A stretch of 64,000 nucleotides of DNA from NCBI RefSeq assembly GCF_947179515.1, contig NC_067477.1, positions 125,009,796 to 125,073,795 on the forward strand, in the 5' to 3' direction. Position 1 is the first letter of the stretch; each line of letters starts with the position of its first letter. The stretch comes from Apodemus sylvaticus (lineage: Eukaryota; Chordata; Mammalia; Rodentia; Muridae). The notes under the pieces were generated by a model that saw only the letters and a program-made list of their open reading frames with translations, ran no database searches and had not been told where the DNA came from. Positions 43,290 to 54,405 of this stretch are shown piece by piece. Made by a program: the position numbers and the translations under genes.

Positions 43290-44835
43290 TCAACTTCAGG
43301 TCTCTGAAGAAGGAAATTGAAGAAGGCCTCAAAAAATGGAAAAATCTTCCATGCTCTTGGATTGCCATGATTAATATAGTAAACATGGCCATCTTTCCAA
43401 AAGCAATACACAGAATCAATGCAATCTCCATCAAAACCCCAACTCAGTCCTTTATAGAGTTAGAAAGAGCAATTCTCAAATTTATCTGTAATAACAAAAA
43501 ACCCAGGATAGCTAAAACTATTCTCAACAGTAAAAGAACTTCTGGGGGAATCAGAATCCCTTACCTCAAGCAGTACTACAGAGCAGTAGTGTTAAAATAT
43601 GCATGGTATTGATACGGTGACAGTCAGGTAGATCAATGGAATAGAACTGAAGACCCAGAAATGAACCCCCACAGCTATGGTCACTTGATCTTTGACAAAG
43701 GAGCTAACGCCATCCAGTGGAATAAAGATAGCCTTTTCATCAAATGGTGCTGGTTCAACTGGAGGTCAGCATGCAGAAGAATGCAAATCGATCCATTCTT
43801 ATCTCCTTGTACTAAGCTCAAGTCCAAGTGGATCAAGGACCTCCACATAAAACCAGACTCACTGAAACTAATAGAACAGAAACTGGGGAAGACCCTTGAG
43901 GACATGGGCCAAGGATAAAATATCCTGAACAGATCACCAATAGCTTATGCTCTAAGATCAAGAATTGACCAAATGGACCTCATAAAATTGCAAAGTTTCT
44001 GTAAGGCAAAGGACACTGTCAATCGGACAAAACGGCAACCAAAAAATTGGGAAATATTTTCAGAAACCTTACATACGACAGAGGGCTAATATCCAATATT
44101 TAAAAAAAAGTAAAGAAGTTAGGCTTCAGAGAGCCAAATAACCCTATTAAAATATTGGGTACAGAGCTAAACAAAGAGTTTTCACCTGAAGGATTTAGAA
44201 TGGCTGAGAAGCAATCTGGAAATCAGTCTGGCGGTTCCTCCGAAAACTGGGCACCTCACTTCCAGAAGATCCTGCTATACCACTCCTGGGCATATACCCA
44301 GAGGATTCCCCACCATGTAATAAGGATACATGCTCTACTATGTTCATCACAGCCCTATTTGTAATTGCCAGATGCTGGAAAGAACCCAGGTATCCCTCAA
44401 CAGAAGAGTGGATGCAAAAAATGTGGTATATCTACACAATGGAGTACTATTCAGCCATTAGAAATAATGAATTCATGAAATTCTTAGGCAAATGGATGGA
44501 ACTAGAGAACATCATACTAAGTGAGGTAACCTAGACTCAAAAGGTGAATCATGATATGCACTCACTAATAAGTGGATATTAACCTAGAAACCTGGAATAC
44601 CCAAAACATAATCTAAACATCAAATGAGGTACAAGAAGAAAGGAAGAGTGGCCCCTTGTTTTGGAAAGACTCAGTGAAGCAGTATTCAGCAAAACCAGAA
44701 CGGGGAAGTGGGAAGGGGTGGGTGGGAGGACAGGAGGAGAGAAGGGGGCTTACGGAACTTTCTGGGAGTGGGGGAGGCTAGGAAAGGGGAAATCATTTGA
44801 AATGTAAATAAAAATTATATCGAATAAAAAAATAA
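43290..44835 (+). mobile_element. LINE-1 3' part (ORF2 C-terminus and 3'UTR)
   Basis: ORF2 C-terminal pieces are open at 43367-43612 and 43661-43918. They are followed by a shortened, internally deleted segment (44150-44230 jumps from the AEK region to GNQSGGSSENW), the WYIYTMEYYSAIRNNEFMKF region, and a 3'UTR ending in 'gaaatgtaaataaaaatt' and poly-A (44,837-44,851). Many frame breaks. Confidence 0.93.
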
Positions 44836-44851
44836 TGTAAAAAAAAAAAAA

Positions 44852-45650
44852 GAAATTTTCAACATCATTAGTCATTAGGGAAATGCAAATCAAAACAAGC
44901 CTGAGATTTCAACTCCCACCAGTCAGAATGGCTTAGATTAAAAACTCAGTAGACAGCAGGCATTGGTGAGGATGTGGAGAAAGAGGAATACTCCTCCACT
45001 ACTGTTGGGATTGCAAGCAGATTCAACCACTCTGGAAATCAGTCTGGTAGTTTCTCAGAAAACTGGGCATGACCCTTCAAGGGGACCCTGATATACCATT
45101 TCTGGGCATATACACAGAGGTTTCCTCAGCGTGTCATAAGGATACATGCTATATGTTCATAGCAGCTCTATTTATAATAGCCAGAAACTTGAAAGTACCC
45201 AGATATCTCTCAACAGAGCAATGGATATAGAACATGTGATATATTTACACAATGGAATTATACTCAGCAATTAAAAACAATGAATTCATGAAATTCTTAG
45301 GCAAATAGTTGGAACTGGAAAATAGGATCCTAAGTGAGGTAACCCAATCACAAAAGAACACACATGGAATAATGTGTCACTAATAAGTGGATATTAGCCC
45401 AGAAGCTCTGAATCCCAAGACACAATTCACATATCAAATGATTTCCAAGAAGAAGGAAGGAGAGGGCCCTGGTCCTGGAAAGGCTTGATGCAACAATGTA
45501 GGAGATTACCAGGACAGAGAAGTGCGAGGGGGTTGACTGGTGAATAGTGGGAGGGAAGAGGGCTTATAAGAGTTATGGGGAGGGAGGAACCGGGAAAGGG
45601 GAAATCATTAGGAATGTAAACAAAGAATGTAGAAAAATAAAAAAATATGT
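44852..45650 (+). mobile_element. Second LINE-1 3' end, tandem to the first
   Basis: It starts within ORF2 right after the poly-A of the preceding copy ('attttcaacatcattagtca'), repeats the C-terminal region in decayed form, and ends with 'ggaatgtaaacaaagaatgt' and an A-rich tail. Confidence 0.9.
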
Positions 45651-46038
45651 AATATAATTTCCTTCATTTCCTCTATAAGGTTTTATTATTAGACAAACAG
45701 TATTTAAAGTTGTCATAATGAAAGTAGAGTTGTGTTTGTTGAGTAGAGAACCACAGAATGAGAAATCCTATGGTTCTTTAGCCAAAAGACTGGTGGTTAT
45801 AAAGGATAATATGATTTTTTTTAAAGTAATTCATTTCTAAGACCTAAATTTTTACCTTGCAAATACAGTTGTGTTTCAAAGTCATATTTGTGGTCTATAT
45901 GGGTGGTTTTTTTAAAAAAAAACAATCTGAATAATGATTTGAAGAAGGGTTTAGCTGGAAGATGACTACTTTCTGAGAGTCTTTTTGTGACACTAATAGC
46001 ATAGTTACATTTAATGTTATCTTTTATTTTCCTGTTAG
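45651..46038. other. Intronic sequence before exon
   Basis: AT-rich with no repeat recognised. The last 20 bases form a good polypyrimidine tract and acceptor. Confidence 0.45.
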
Positions 46039-46208
46039 GAAATGCAGCCACCATTTCCACCATCCGATCCTCTTGCTTGGTGGATTGTGCCATCACCCAG
46101 GACCACTCTGATTCTCTGCTTCAGGCAGCTGCCATCTCTTGCCTTCAAGAGCTTCACATGTTTGCCCCACGACACGTCAATCTGTCCAGCCTTGTTCCAA
46201 GCCTTTGT
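46039..46208 (+). pseudogene. Heatr5b-ps: Heatr5b-ps exon, intact frame
   Basis: The acceptor 'tattttcctgttag' precedes, in phase with the exon at 42116, GNAATISTIRSSCLVDCAIT, QDHSDSLLQAAAISCLQELH, MFAPRHVNLSSLVPSLC, and a consensus donor (TGT|gtgagt). The two exons together keep 120 codons open. They are consecutive in the parent, so the 3.7-kb intron (with two L1s added) is a true inherited intron. Confidence 0.95.
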
Positions 46209-47510
46209 GTGAGTATACAGTCATTCACCATTTTCTATCAAGAGCTTTAAATTGTCTTTGTCCAAAGACCAAACTGGACTAAAACACAAACATACTGGCT
46301 GGATTATATGTTTTAGTGTTTAAGTTTCAATAGTTATCTTCTTTTCTTTTATTTACTTTTGTTTTAAATTTTAAGAAATATTTTGATGAACTGCTTATTT
46401 CCTAGCTAAGAACTTGCAGTCTGTGGTCCCATTCTCTTAGAACTGTATTTCTTAGCACTTGATTGATGGCTTCTGAGATCTGCTGATGTCATTGCAATGT
46501 TCAATGTGTCCATTCAGCAAATATTTATGGATTGCCTGTTAGATGTAAGGTACAAGGCAGACTACTGCAGACAGTTATATAAATAAGACAAGATTAGCCT
46601 TTGTCATGAGGCTTAAGCTAAGGAGACAGTTAACAATAGCTATTTACAAAGAAGGTAAGAGCTAGGGAGGCTGTAGAACATTGGTAAAAGGTTGAGGATA
46701 TTGCTCGTGATAAAGCACTTGTGTAGCGTTTAGAAGGCCCTGGCTTTGTTTCTCAACAAACAGAAAACAGAAAAGAAAAGGCATACACTTCCCATAAGGA
46801 GTATATAACACAGGGCCTATCATAAGCCAGACATTGAGAAATTAGTTTCCTGAAAAATAGTACTTAAGATGTGTTATGTAGAATAGGATTTAGTGTGCAG
46901 ACCAGCACAGTACCAGAGTATTCATTGGGAAAAGTAGGACGGCCTCTATATGAGAAGTATGATGTGCTTAAAGGTGTGGTTAAACCTGGAAGAGGTGAAA
47001 GTATGGACAGTGGAAAGCAAGGTGGGAAAGCAAGGATAGCTAGCCAGGGGCCAGATCATGCAGATGTTCATAGATAGTAAAACCTTGGAGTTAATTCTGT
47101 AACAAGGAACTTGAAAGGCAGGTGACATGATTAGATCTGTACTTTCTCCATTCTGTCCTCGATGCATAATGGAGACTGGATTCTTCTTTACAGTAAGCTA
47201 AGAATCTTGGTATTGTAGGAGAATGATGATAACAGTTGTTTTAGGTTGTTTGCAATTAGAATAAGGGGGAAATGGATGGTTTCAAATGACATTTAGGAGG
47301 AAGAATTGTCAGAATGAGTTGATTAATTGGCCCTGAAGGAAAAGCAAGAAGCTGTTTTAGGTTCTGTCCTGAGCATGGTGATGGAATTTCCTGTGATTGG
47401 CATTGTTGGGCAGGGTTGGGAGGAGTGGAATACCATTATTTGGTTATAGGTGTGTGACTGATTACATGAGCCTGGAGCTCAGTTAAAAAATGAGTGGATT
47501 AAGTTAGGGG
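46209..47510. other. Heatr5b-ps intron, no exon found
   Basis: The next parent exon (HLCSSHLLLRR) was not found. About 46680-46750 resembles an ID-like SINE fragment. Confidence 0.45.
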
Positions 47511-47640
47511 GTGGTAGCTCATGTCTTTGATCCCAGCACTTGGAAGGCAGAGGGCAGGCAGATCTCTGTGAGTTCTAGGCCAGCCTGGTCTACAGTGAGT
47601 TCCAGGACAGCTGTAGCTACAGAGAGAAACTTTTTGTCAT
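47511..47640 (+). repeat. B1 SINE
   Basis: 'gggggtggtagctcatgtct', 'gcagatctctgtgagttcta', 'gtgagttccaggacagctgt'. This copy has the older 'ctctgtgagttc' core. Confidence 0.9.
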
Positions 47641-48071
47641 AAATCAAACCAAGCAAACATACAAAAGACTGGATTGGAGAAATTGGTTTGGTACTGTAAG
47701 TCGTTTAGATGACCAATGGGAGTAGATGAGATCAGAGAGAGTGCTGAGTGAGAAACCCACCATGGTAGATTTATAAAATAAAAGAAGACTCTCAGTGAAC
47801 TGAGAGGAAGTGGGAAGGGGAACAGGAGGATAGCAGTGATATAAGAAAGACTGAAGGAAAGTAGAGGGTGTATTCACACAAGCCAAACGCAGTAGAGGAG
47901 CAGGTAGCTGTATCAAATACTGACAAGACCTGAGGAGAGCTGCAATATGCCCTTTGACCTTTGTCACATGATTGTTCATAGTAAGAACTTGCTGGAAGAA
48001 TGATGGCAGTAAGAGTCAAAGTGATTGGTTTAGAGATGGAGCACAAGTAGAAAGTCTGCATAGACGTTTTC
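47641..48071. other. Unassigned intronic stretch
   Basis: No exon or repeat recognised. Confidence 0.4.
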
Positions 48072-48300
48072 AATGTTGGAGGTGGAACAATGGCTCAGTG
48101 GTTAAGACCATCAGCTGCTCTTCAGAGGACCCAGGTTCAATTTCCAGCACTCATGTGATGGCTAACAATTGTCTGTAACTCCAGGTCCAGGAGACCCAAC
48201 ATCCTTTGTGAACTCCTCAATTACTGGCTGCACATGGTACACAGAACTAAATGTAGTCAGAACACCCCTACACATAAAATAAAAATAACAAATAAAATGT
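48072..48300 (+). repeat. B3 SINE
   Basis: 'aatggctcagtggttaagac' head, 'ctgtaactccaggtccagga' body and 'aaataaaaataacaaataaa' tail. Confidence 0.9.
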
Positions 48301-48650
48301 TACCCTTGAGCCATTTGAACTGTATTTCCAAAGGATAAGAACGTTGTCTTATGTAACCATAGAACAGTTATTATTTGCTTTTAGTTCAGTATTGACTCCT
48401 TGCTTTTATTAAGTCTGTCACACCTTTAGTCATTGAACAGAACTTTTGACTGTCTGTAGACACTACTGTGCAAACAATGGAGTGACTATTGGTAGAAATC
48501 TCAACATAGCAGTAGACTTCTTGCAACGTCTTTATTCAGCCTACATACATTACACCTCATCATCTCTCTGATATGATTCTGGCCTTCATGACTGATGCTG
48601 GCTTCCTTAAAACTAAAGCTTGTTTGTATTCCTTTACTTATTGATATGGT
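48301..48650. other. Unassigned intronic stretch
   Basis: Nothing recognised. Confidence 0.4.
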
Positions 48651-48798
48651 GATAATAGGAAAGCTTACTAACATCATAATCTTACCTTTATTGTGTGTAC
48701 AGTGAGAGTGAATACATGTGTCAAAGAGAGAGAGTTGTATACACACATAAATGATTGAATGGGGTCAGAAGACAGTCTTCGAGAGTCAGTTCTCTCTT

Positions 48799-48824
48799 CC
48801 CCCCCCCCCCCCCCCCCCCCCCCC
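48799..48824. repeat. Poly-C run of 26
   Basis: 26 consecutive C, preceded by 'tctctctt' and set inside what looks like a degraded antisense SINE ('ggttctcagccattgaactc'). Confidence 0.97.
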
Positions 48825-49299
48825 GTGGTTCTCAGCCATTGAACTCAGAGTGTCCACCTCGATTGTCAGCTGCTTTTACCCTTTCCTAAAAGGCAATACT
48901 TTTGAGGTGAGATGGTTTTGAGGTGTTTTTGTGCCTCTTAATTTTTATTATTCCTCAGTTAGCTAAAGAAATTGATCCACTTACATGGGATTTACCCAAG
49001 AAATACATAAATGCGATTAGAAATATGTTCAGAAATACATATAGGGGTGTGGAAGAAACACAAAACACAACAGTCTGCACATATCTTTGATTACATATGA
49101 CTGTATCAGAAAATCCCATTTACTGTTAAACAGAAGCAAAAACAAAGGAAACAAGCTTGTCCTTTGGGCATTCTTCCCATATAGATTTGATATTGATAAC
49201 TTCCTAAAAAGCAAAGTTATGTTTAATCTTACTATAAAAGAAGTGGATAAGGAGGAGGTGATAAAGAAGAAAGGGACATAGATGTGTATTTGGTGTTTT

Positions 49300-49477
49300 C
49301 TTTTTTTTAAGATTTATTTATTTATTATATGTAAGTACTCTGTAGCTGTCTTCAGATACCCCAGAAAGAACATCATACTCATTACAGATTAGCTACTATG
49401 TGGTTGCTGGGATTTGACCTCAGGACCTTTGGAAGAGTAGTCAGTGCTCTTAACCACTGAGCCATCTCACTAGTCCT
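49300..49477 (-). repeat. B2 SINE, antisense
   Basis: 'aagatttatttatttattat' tail, 'tgtagctgtcttcagatacc' body, and 'actgagccatctcactagtc' head at the right. Confidence 0.93.
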
Positions 49478-49565
49478 TGTGTATTTGGTGTTTTATCCTC
49501 CAGTGACTCAACAGGCTTTCTGTTTACTAGTTGTTTCTAAAATAAAAATTTGCTCATTTTTCTAG

Positions 49566-49634
49566 GTGGGAGCTGCCCTAAGACCAGCCTTTTCACAAGA
49601 TACGCCATCAGACATAATAGCAAAAGCTTGTCAG
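49566..49634 (+). pseudogene. Heatr5b-ps: Heatr5b-ps exon, intact frame
   Basis: The acceptor 'gctcatttttctag' precedes [20 protein letters not shown] and ACQ (23 codons), then a donor (CAG|gtaaga) in phase 0. The sequence agrees with the parent as recalled. The next surviving exon at 53719 is also next in the parent. Confidence 0.95.
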
Positions 49635-51429
49635 GTAAGAAGAAAGCAGGCTTTCTATAGCTGCCTTCTGTAAATTCCTAGAAGTCTTAGATTTTACTTA
49701 AAGGGAGAAAAATCAAATAGTTGCAAACACTATTGAAATACAGTAGTGTTCATTCCTTTTTTATAAATTTTCAAATAAAATCATTCATTCATTCATCCAT
49801 CTGTTCATTCATTCAGTTGTCTGATCTGTGTGAGGCACTGCGCTCATATGTAGGGCAGGACAACTCCTAGGTGTCAGCCGTCTCCTCCACTGTGTGATTC
49901 CCACACAGGTCACCATTCTGACCGAGGGCGGGCACCTGCCAGCTGAGCCATCTCGCTGCCCCTCCTCGTCTTGTCTCCTATTTTATTCTATAGGAAATGT
50001 AAAATAGTAGGCGTTAATCACACTCCTTTTTTGTCATAGCTCAGGATTCGACTTTGGATCCTCAGCTACTATATTATGTCCAAGTGAACAGACCTGTAAA
50101 CATTCTAAGGGGGGCCAAAATAAACATAAAATATAAAATTTGTGATAACAAAGGAGTGTAGCAACAGTTAGGGCACTAGACATTATTGACCATAGGTTAT
50201 GAGAATTCCTGGATTCCTGGAAAGAGCTGCACATTATGGAAGTGGCATTGTACCAGCAGTCCATGAGAGGTGGTCTCGAATTGTCCCATCTGCAGGGAGA
50301 GAGCCACCCAAGCACACGTGTCCTACCCCTGTGCTAAGGGCCTTCCTCTCCCATGTCTCCCCGAGGAAGGATTCCTGCACTGAGTTCCAATCTTTTCAAA
50401 AATGGCATTCTTTGTGTGCACAGCATTGAACAGAGCTGTCTCCTCCGCAGTCTGCTGGAGAGCAGAGCCATGGCCCTCATCTTTGCTTGGGATCCATAGG
50501 CACACTGCCTGCGACTGCCCTCAGCAGTGCCCAGCATGAAGTTCTTTATTCTTGTGGTTGAATGGTTAACTCCATGTCATTGAGTTGGTGTCTCTGGTAC
50601 TTCTTGCTCTTTAGGGGAATTAAGTCCTTCCACAGACAGTACGGCACAGAGAGAAGAGGATCATTGCTGTAAGGGGTAGATCTTTGCTTTGTGGTTGAAG
50701 TGTTGGGGTGAAAGTCAATCCTTTGGGACACTAAGAAACAAGTATTGAAAGTAGTCATGTGCAATTTTCCGTTTGATGATGGCGTTGTGAGCACAGCACA
50801 TCACAGCACTCGGTCCTCCCACAAAGGTGCTGAGTGCTGGAATAGTGAAAGCCCCTAGAATTTCGTCTCCCAGGGAGCAGTGTGAAGGCTCCTAGTGTTG
50901 AGTTCCCTGGAACTTGCTTGTTGGTGGCACAAGTTGCTTTTTCTATAATGGTTATTGTTTCCTGGTAGCAGATTCAAATGTCTGGCCTCCTTTCCACTTG
51001 CACAAGGAAACTTAGTGTGGAACTGGTGAGACAGTGAGTTGCACATTCTTTTACTTTATAAAGGAAGAAGCAGCTTAGAAGGTTCTTGTTTGTTGGTGAG
51101 AATAACTTCACTTCAGAGGCTTCTAATCAGGGTAATCTATCTGTAGGCAGACCTGAGAAAGCTTCACCTGTAGGACACCCAGCTGTTTCTGTGAGGCTGA
51201 AAAACAGTCAGTTAAAGCCAGAGCAGAGTCACAGACACAGTGTACCTTAAATATTTCACTTGAGCCTAAAGTGCAAAATATGTACACTTGCTTGCTTGGT
51301 GTAGGGCCAAGGTCTTTTCTCTGAATCTGGTTTTGTTGACTCTTCAGTGCATTGTCTTTCTTTACACACAAATCCATAAAGCATTACTTGCATTTTCCAG
51401 GTATAAAATCCTCTTAAAAACCCACTTAC
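49635..51429. other. Heatr5b-ps intron
   Basis: About 49780-49965 looks like a degraded antisense B3/RSINE ('gctgagccatctcgctgccc'). The remaining sequence is unique-looking intron with no exon. Confidence 0.45.
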
Positions 51430-51634
51430 ATTTTTATTTCTGTATGTGTGTGTGTATATGCTCGCATACATGTATGTGGCCACAGATGCTAAAAGAGGGT
51501 ATCATTTCTCCTGGAGCTATACTAGAGTTCTGGGCAGTTGAGAGCTGCCTGACAGTCCTGCTGAGAACCAAACTCTGGGCTTCTTCAAGAGAGCAAGGGC
51601 TCCTAAGCACTGAGCCATCCCTTCAGCCCCTAGA
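51430..51634 (-). repeat. B3-type SINE, antisense
   Basis: A GT-rich tail at the left and 'actgagccatcccttcagcc' as the head at the right. Confidence 0.7.
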
Positions 51635-51637
51635 TGA

Positions 51638-51825
51638 GTGGTTCTCAGCCTTCCTAACACTGTGGCCCTTTAATACAGTTCCTCATGTTGTGGTGACCCC
51701 AACCATAACATTATTTTCAGAGCTACTTCCTAACTAATTTTGCTGGTATGAGTCATAATGGAAAATATTTTTGGAGATAGAGGACTGTCAAAGTGGATGT
51801 GACCCACAGGTTGAGAACAGCTGCC
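51638..51825 (-). mobile_element. URR1-type hAT-Charlie DNA element, antisense
   Basis: Starts 'gtggttctcagccttcctaa' and ends 'cacaggttgagaacagctg', whose ends are nearly inverted complements. Same family as at 2456-2691. Confidence 0.82.
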
Positions 51826-53718
51826 CTAGACTCCTTAAAGGAGAGGAAGTAGTTAGGTGTTTTGCAAAGAAAGTTTAGAGCCACATTTCTGGTGTTCACG
51901 AAATTCCCTGACTTTTAGTTACATTTCAACCAAATTGCACAAACGTCCTGTATCTCCAGGATGTTTAGTTCTGTAGGAATCAACTCCTTTATTTCTTCTG
52001 ACACTCTTATATTGCATGTCACTTTGAAGTTGGTATTTGCAGAGCTATTTTGGTGGAGGAATTTAACTTGCCTGAAGTATGCCTTTAATAGCAATGTTTT
52101 TAAGTGCTCTTATTTTTATTAAACATAGTTTTCGGTTTTTCAAAATAAGATTTTAAGCAAATAAAGTTGTTGATGTAAGTATTTGGTCAGTTTTTAAGGT
52201 TTTAAACCTTAAAAGTCCATCAGCTATGATTTGAAACCCAAATACTCCAGAAACCTAGAATGGTTTTATAATCTTTTTGGTAGCAAAACCTGAGCTTACA
52301 ACACTTATTTGCCCCTGAAGCTGGATGAGGTTTTAGTCTTCATTTGTCTCTGAGTGATTTCTAATGTGTTCTGTATTACAATGTCCATGTGTCCACAGTG
52401 TGTTTCACCCCCGACCCTTCCCACTGTGTTCCTCAAGTGGTTCCTTTGTCCATTTTACCCAGATGTCGTGGGCGTGAGCAGAGTTGCCAAAGCTGGCACT
52501 GCCCAGGCCTCTTCCTGGTTGGCATCCTTCTGTTGACTTCAGTGTCTGTCCTCAGTGCGTTTCCTTTATTTCCCTGGGTTTCCAATTATTTTTCTTGCTC
52601 TACTTACCCCTTCAATATACCTACTTCTTCTGTTGTTTTGGTAGAGGACTTTAAGATATTCTCTTCCTGAACAAATCTGCCTCCTAATCTTACTTTAGTT
52701 ATTGCCTTCATGTGGAAGTTTCTGGTCTTATGTGGATACCTTCCACTTGCTCCTGGTGTCTAGAACAGAGTTTCCAGCTGTCTTGTGGATCTTTTAGTGT
52801 TACGTACAACTCACACGTGAAAGTGTTTGGAATCAAACTTATGCTGACTTGTCTCTGCTGAACTTTTCCTAGGTTTTAGCAGTACTCCTGATGGTGGTGC
52901 CACCTTCCTTCTGTTCTTCAAGGTTGGAACTCTGACTCCCCATCCCAAGTCTCAGTGTCCATGCCCGCCATACATGGTGTTTCACTCTGCAGTCTTGGAG
53001 TCCTGTCTCCAAGGTTACCTTGGCTATTATTCCCAGGTCCATCCACGTCATGCCTGTCTCCTGCAGTGCTGTAGAGACATGGAACTGAATGTGCTATTTA
53101 TTATCCTGTATACCTTTTTTTTAAGTATAAATCTAATGGCAAGGATCTTTGGCAACTCAGTACCATCATCTAATTTAGTCATGGGATTCCTCAGTTTCAT
53201 CCTGTCTGACCTCAGCTTTCACGGTCTTCACTTCTTCCTCACCTCACACCCTGGTGTCTTTATAATCAAGCTCTCCTGATGTCTGAGACTCTCCTCTCCT
53301 TCCTAGATATAAGTGCGTTTATAAACTCTGTACTTATAACTTTGACTTTTCTTTTTCCCTGTTACAAAAGGTTTTCATGATAACTAATTTGATAGTTTGA
53401 TAGTAAATAGAGAATTGTTGAAGAAGTTTGCAAGTAGAAAACCACTTATTTGAAATTTTTCATTAAATAGTGGAAACATAGAATCTGGTCATGGTGGCAC
53501 AAACTTGTAATTCCTGCACTTAGGAGATGAGTTCAGAGCCACCCTGTAGTGCATGGCAAAGGCCTGTCTCAGACAGAGTGGAAATTCAGTGCTGCTCTGT
53601 TTTCTGCAGGGGGATGGAATGAACCCTTTTATTCTCTGTGCAGGGATATGAGGAAACTCATCCCACTCTCTTCTGTTCAGTTACTCTGTACACTGTAACT
53701 TCCGCTGTTCCTACCCAG
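51826..53718. other. Heatr5b-ps intron, no exon found
   Basis: About 53480-53580 is a degraded B1-like segment ('tctggtcatggtggcacaaa'). Otherwise unique-looking intron. Confidence 0.45.
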
Positions 53719-54405
53719 GTGTGCAGCACATGGATTGGAAGTGGTGTTGTCAGTGATCTCAATGATTTATGTCAGGTGCATAATCTACTTGTTTCCTCTC
53801 TGGACAAAGTTCAGGCTGGCAAGGGATCTTCTAGTCAAGTGTACCGAGAGAGTGCCACCACCATGGAGAAGCTGGCTGTTCTTTTTTTTTTTTTTAATTT
53901 TTTTTATTCGATATAGTTTATTTACATTTCAAATGATTTCCCCTTTTCTAGCCCCTCCACTCCCCGAAAGTCCCGTAAGCCCCCTTCTCTTCCCCTGTCC
54001 TCCCTCCCACCCCTTCTCACTTCCCCGTTCTGGTTTTGCCGAATACTGTTTCACTGAGTCTTTCCAGAACCAGGGGCCACTCCTCCTTTCTTCTTGTATC
54101 TCGTTTGATGTGTTGATTATGTTTTGGGTATTCCAGTTTTCTAGGTTAATAACCACTTATTAGTGAGTGCATACCATGATTCACCTTTTGAGTCTGGGTT
54201 ACCTCACTTAGTATGATGTTCTCTAGCTCCATCCATTTGCCTAAGAATTTCATGAATTCATTGTTTCTAATGGCTGAATAGTACTCCATTGTGTAGATAT
54301 ACCACATTTTTTGCATCCACTCTTCTGTTGAGGTATACCTGGGTTCTTTCCACCATCTGGCAATTATAAATAGGGAAGCTGGCTGTTCTTAAGACATGGG
54401 CAGAG
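53719..54405 (+). pseudogene. Heatr5b-ps: Heatr5b-ps exon split by LINE-1
   Basis: The acceptor 'gttcctacccag' precedes VCSTWIGSGVVSDLNDLCQV, HNLLVSSLDKVQAGKGSSSQ and VYRESATTMEKLAVL, in phase with the exon at 49566. At 53883 an antisense L1 begins. After it (54391-54405) the exon resumes as KTWAE and meets a gtaaac donor. The flanking word gaagctggctgttctt (16 bp) appears at 53868-53883 and 54375-54390. Reading into the L1 meets a stop within about 12 codons. Confidence 0.95.
53884..54374 (-). mobile_element. LINE-1 3' end inserted in Heatr5b-ps exon
   Basis: About 490 bp, 5'-truncated, with poly-A on the minus strand (poly-T at 53884-53896). 3'UTR then the last part of ORF2 (WYIYTMEYYSAIR region, antisense). 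Flanked by a perfect 16-bp duplication. The nick site on the minus strand, TCTT/AAGA, is close to the L1 endonuclease preference TTTT/AA. Confidence 0.97.

Larger units (their letters stand above)
29400..54405 (+). pseudogene. Heatr5b-ps: Heatr5b unprocessed exon-skeleton pseudogene
   Basis: HEATR5B is a large (about 2,070-residue) HEAT-repeat protein linked to AP-1/aftiphilin membrane traffic. Seven of its exons survive here in order and on one strand: 30394-30541, 38383-38554, 39038-39228, 42116-42305, 46039-46208, 49566-49634 and 53719-53883 plus 54391-54405. Introns are retained, so it is a genomic duplicate. Exon blocks in between are absent: the exons for about residues 43-199, a long block after about residue 257, one exon before TWSLHSL, and a block before VGAALRP. 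Nothing C-terminal to the last exon is found. Defects are a CGA-to-TGA stop, a destroyed donor and an L1 inside an exon. The surviving frames are otherwise largely free of indels, pointing to a fairly young copy. Gene identity comes from recalled protein sequence. Confidence 0.94.

Noticed and set aside
30394..54405. Functional Heatr5b gene
   Set aside because: A stop codon, a lost donor, an exonic L1 and absence of most exons exclude the normal protein.
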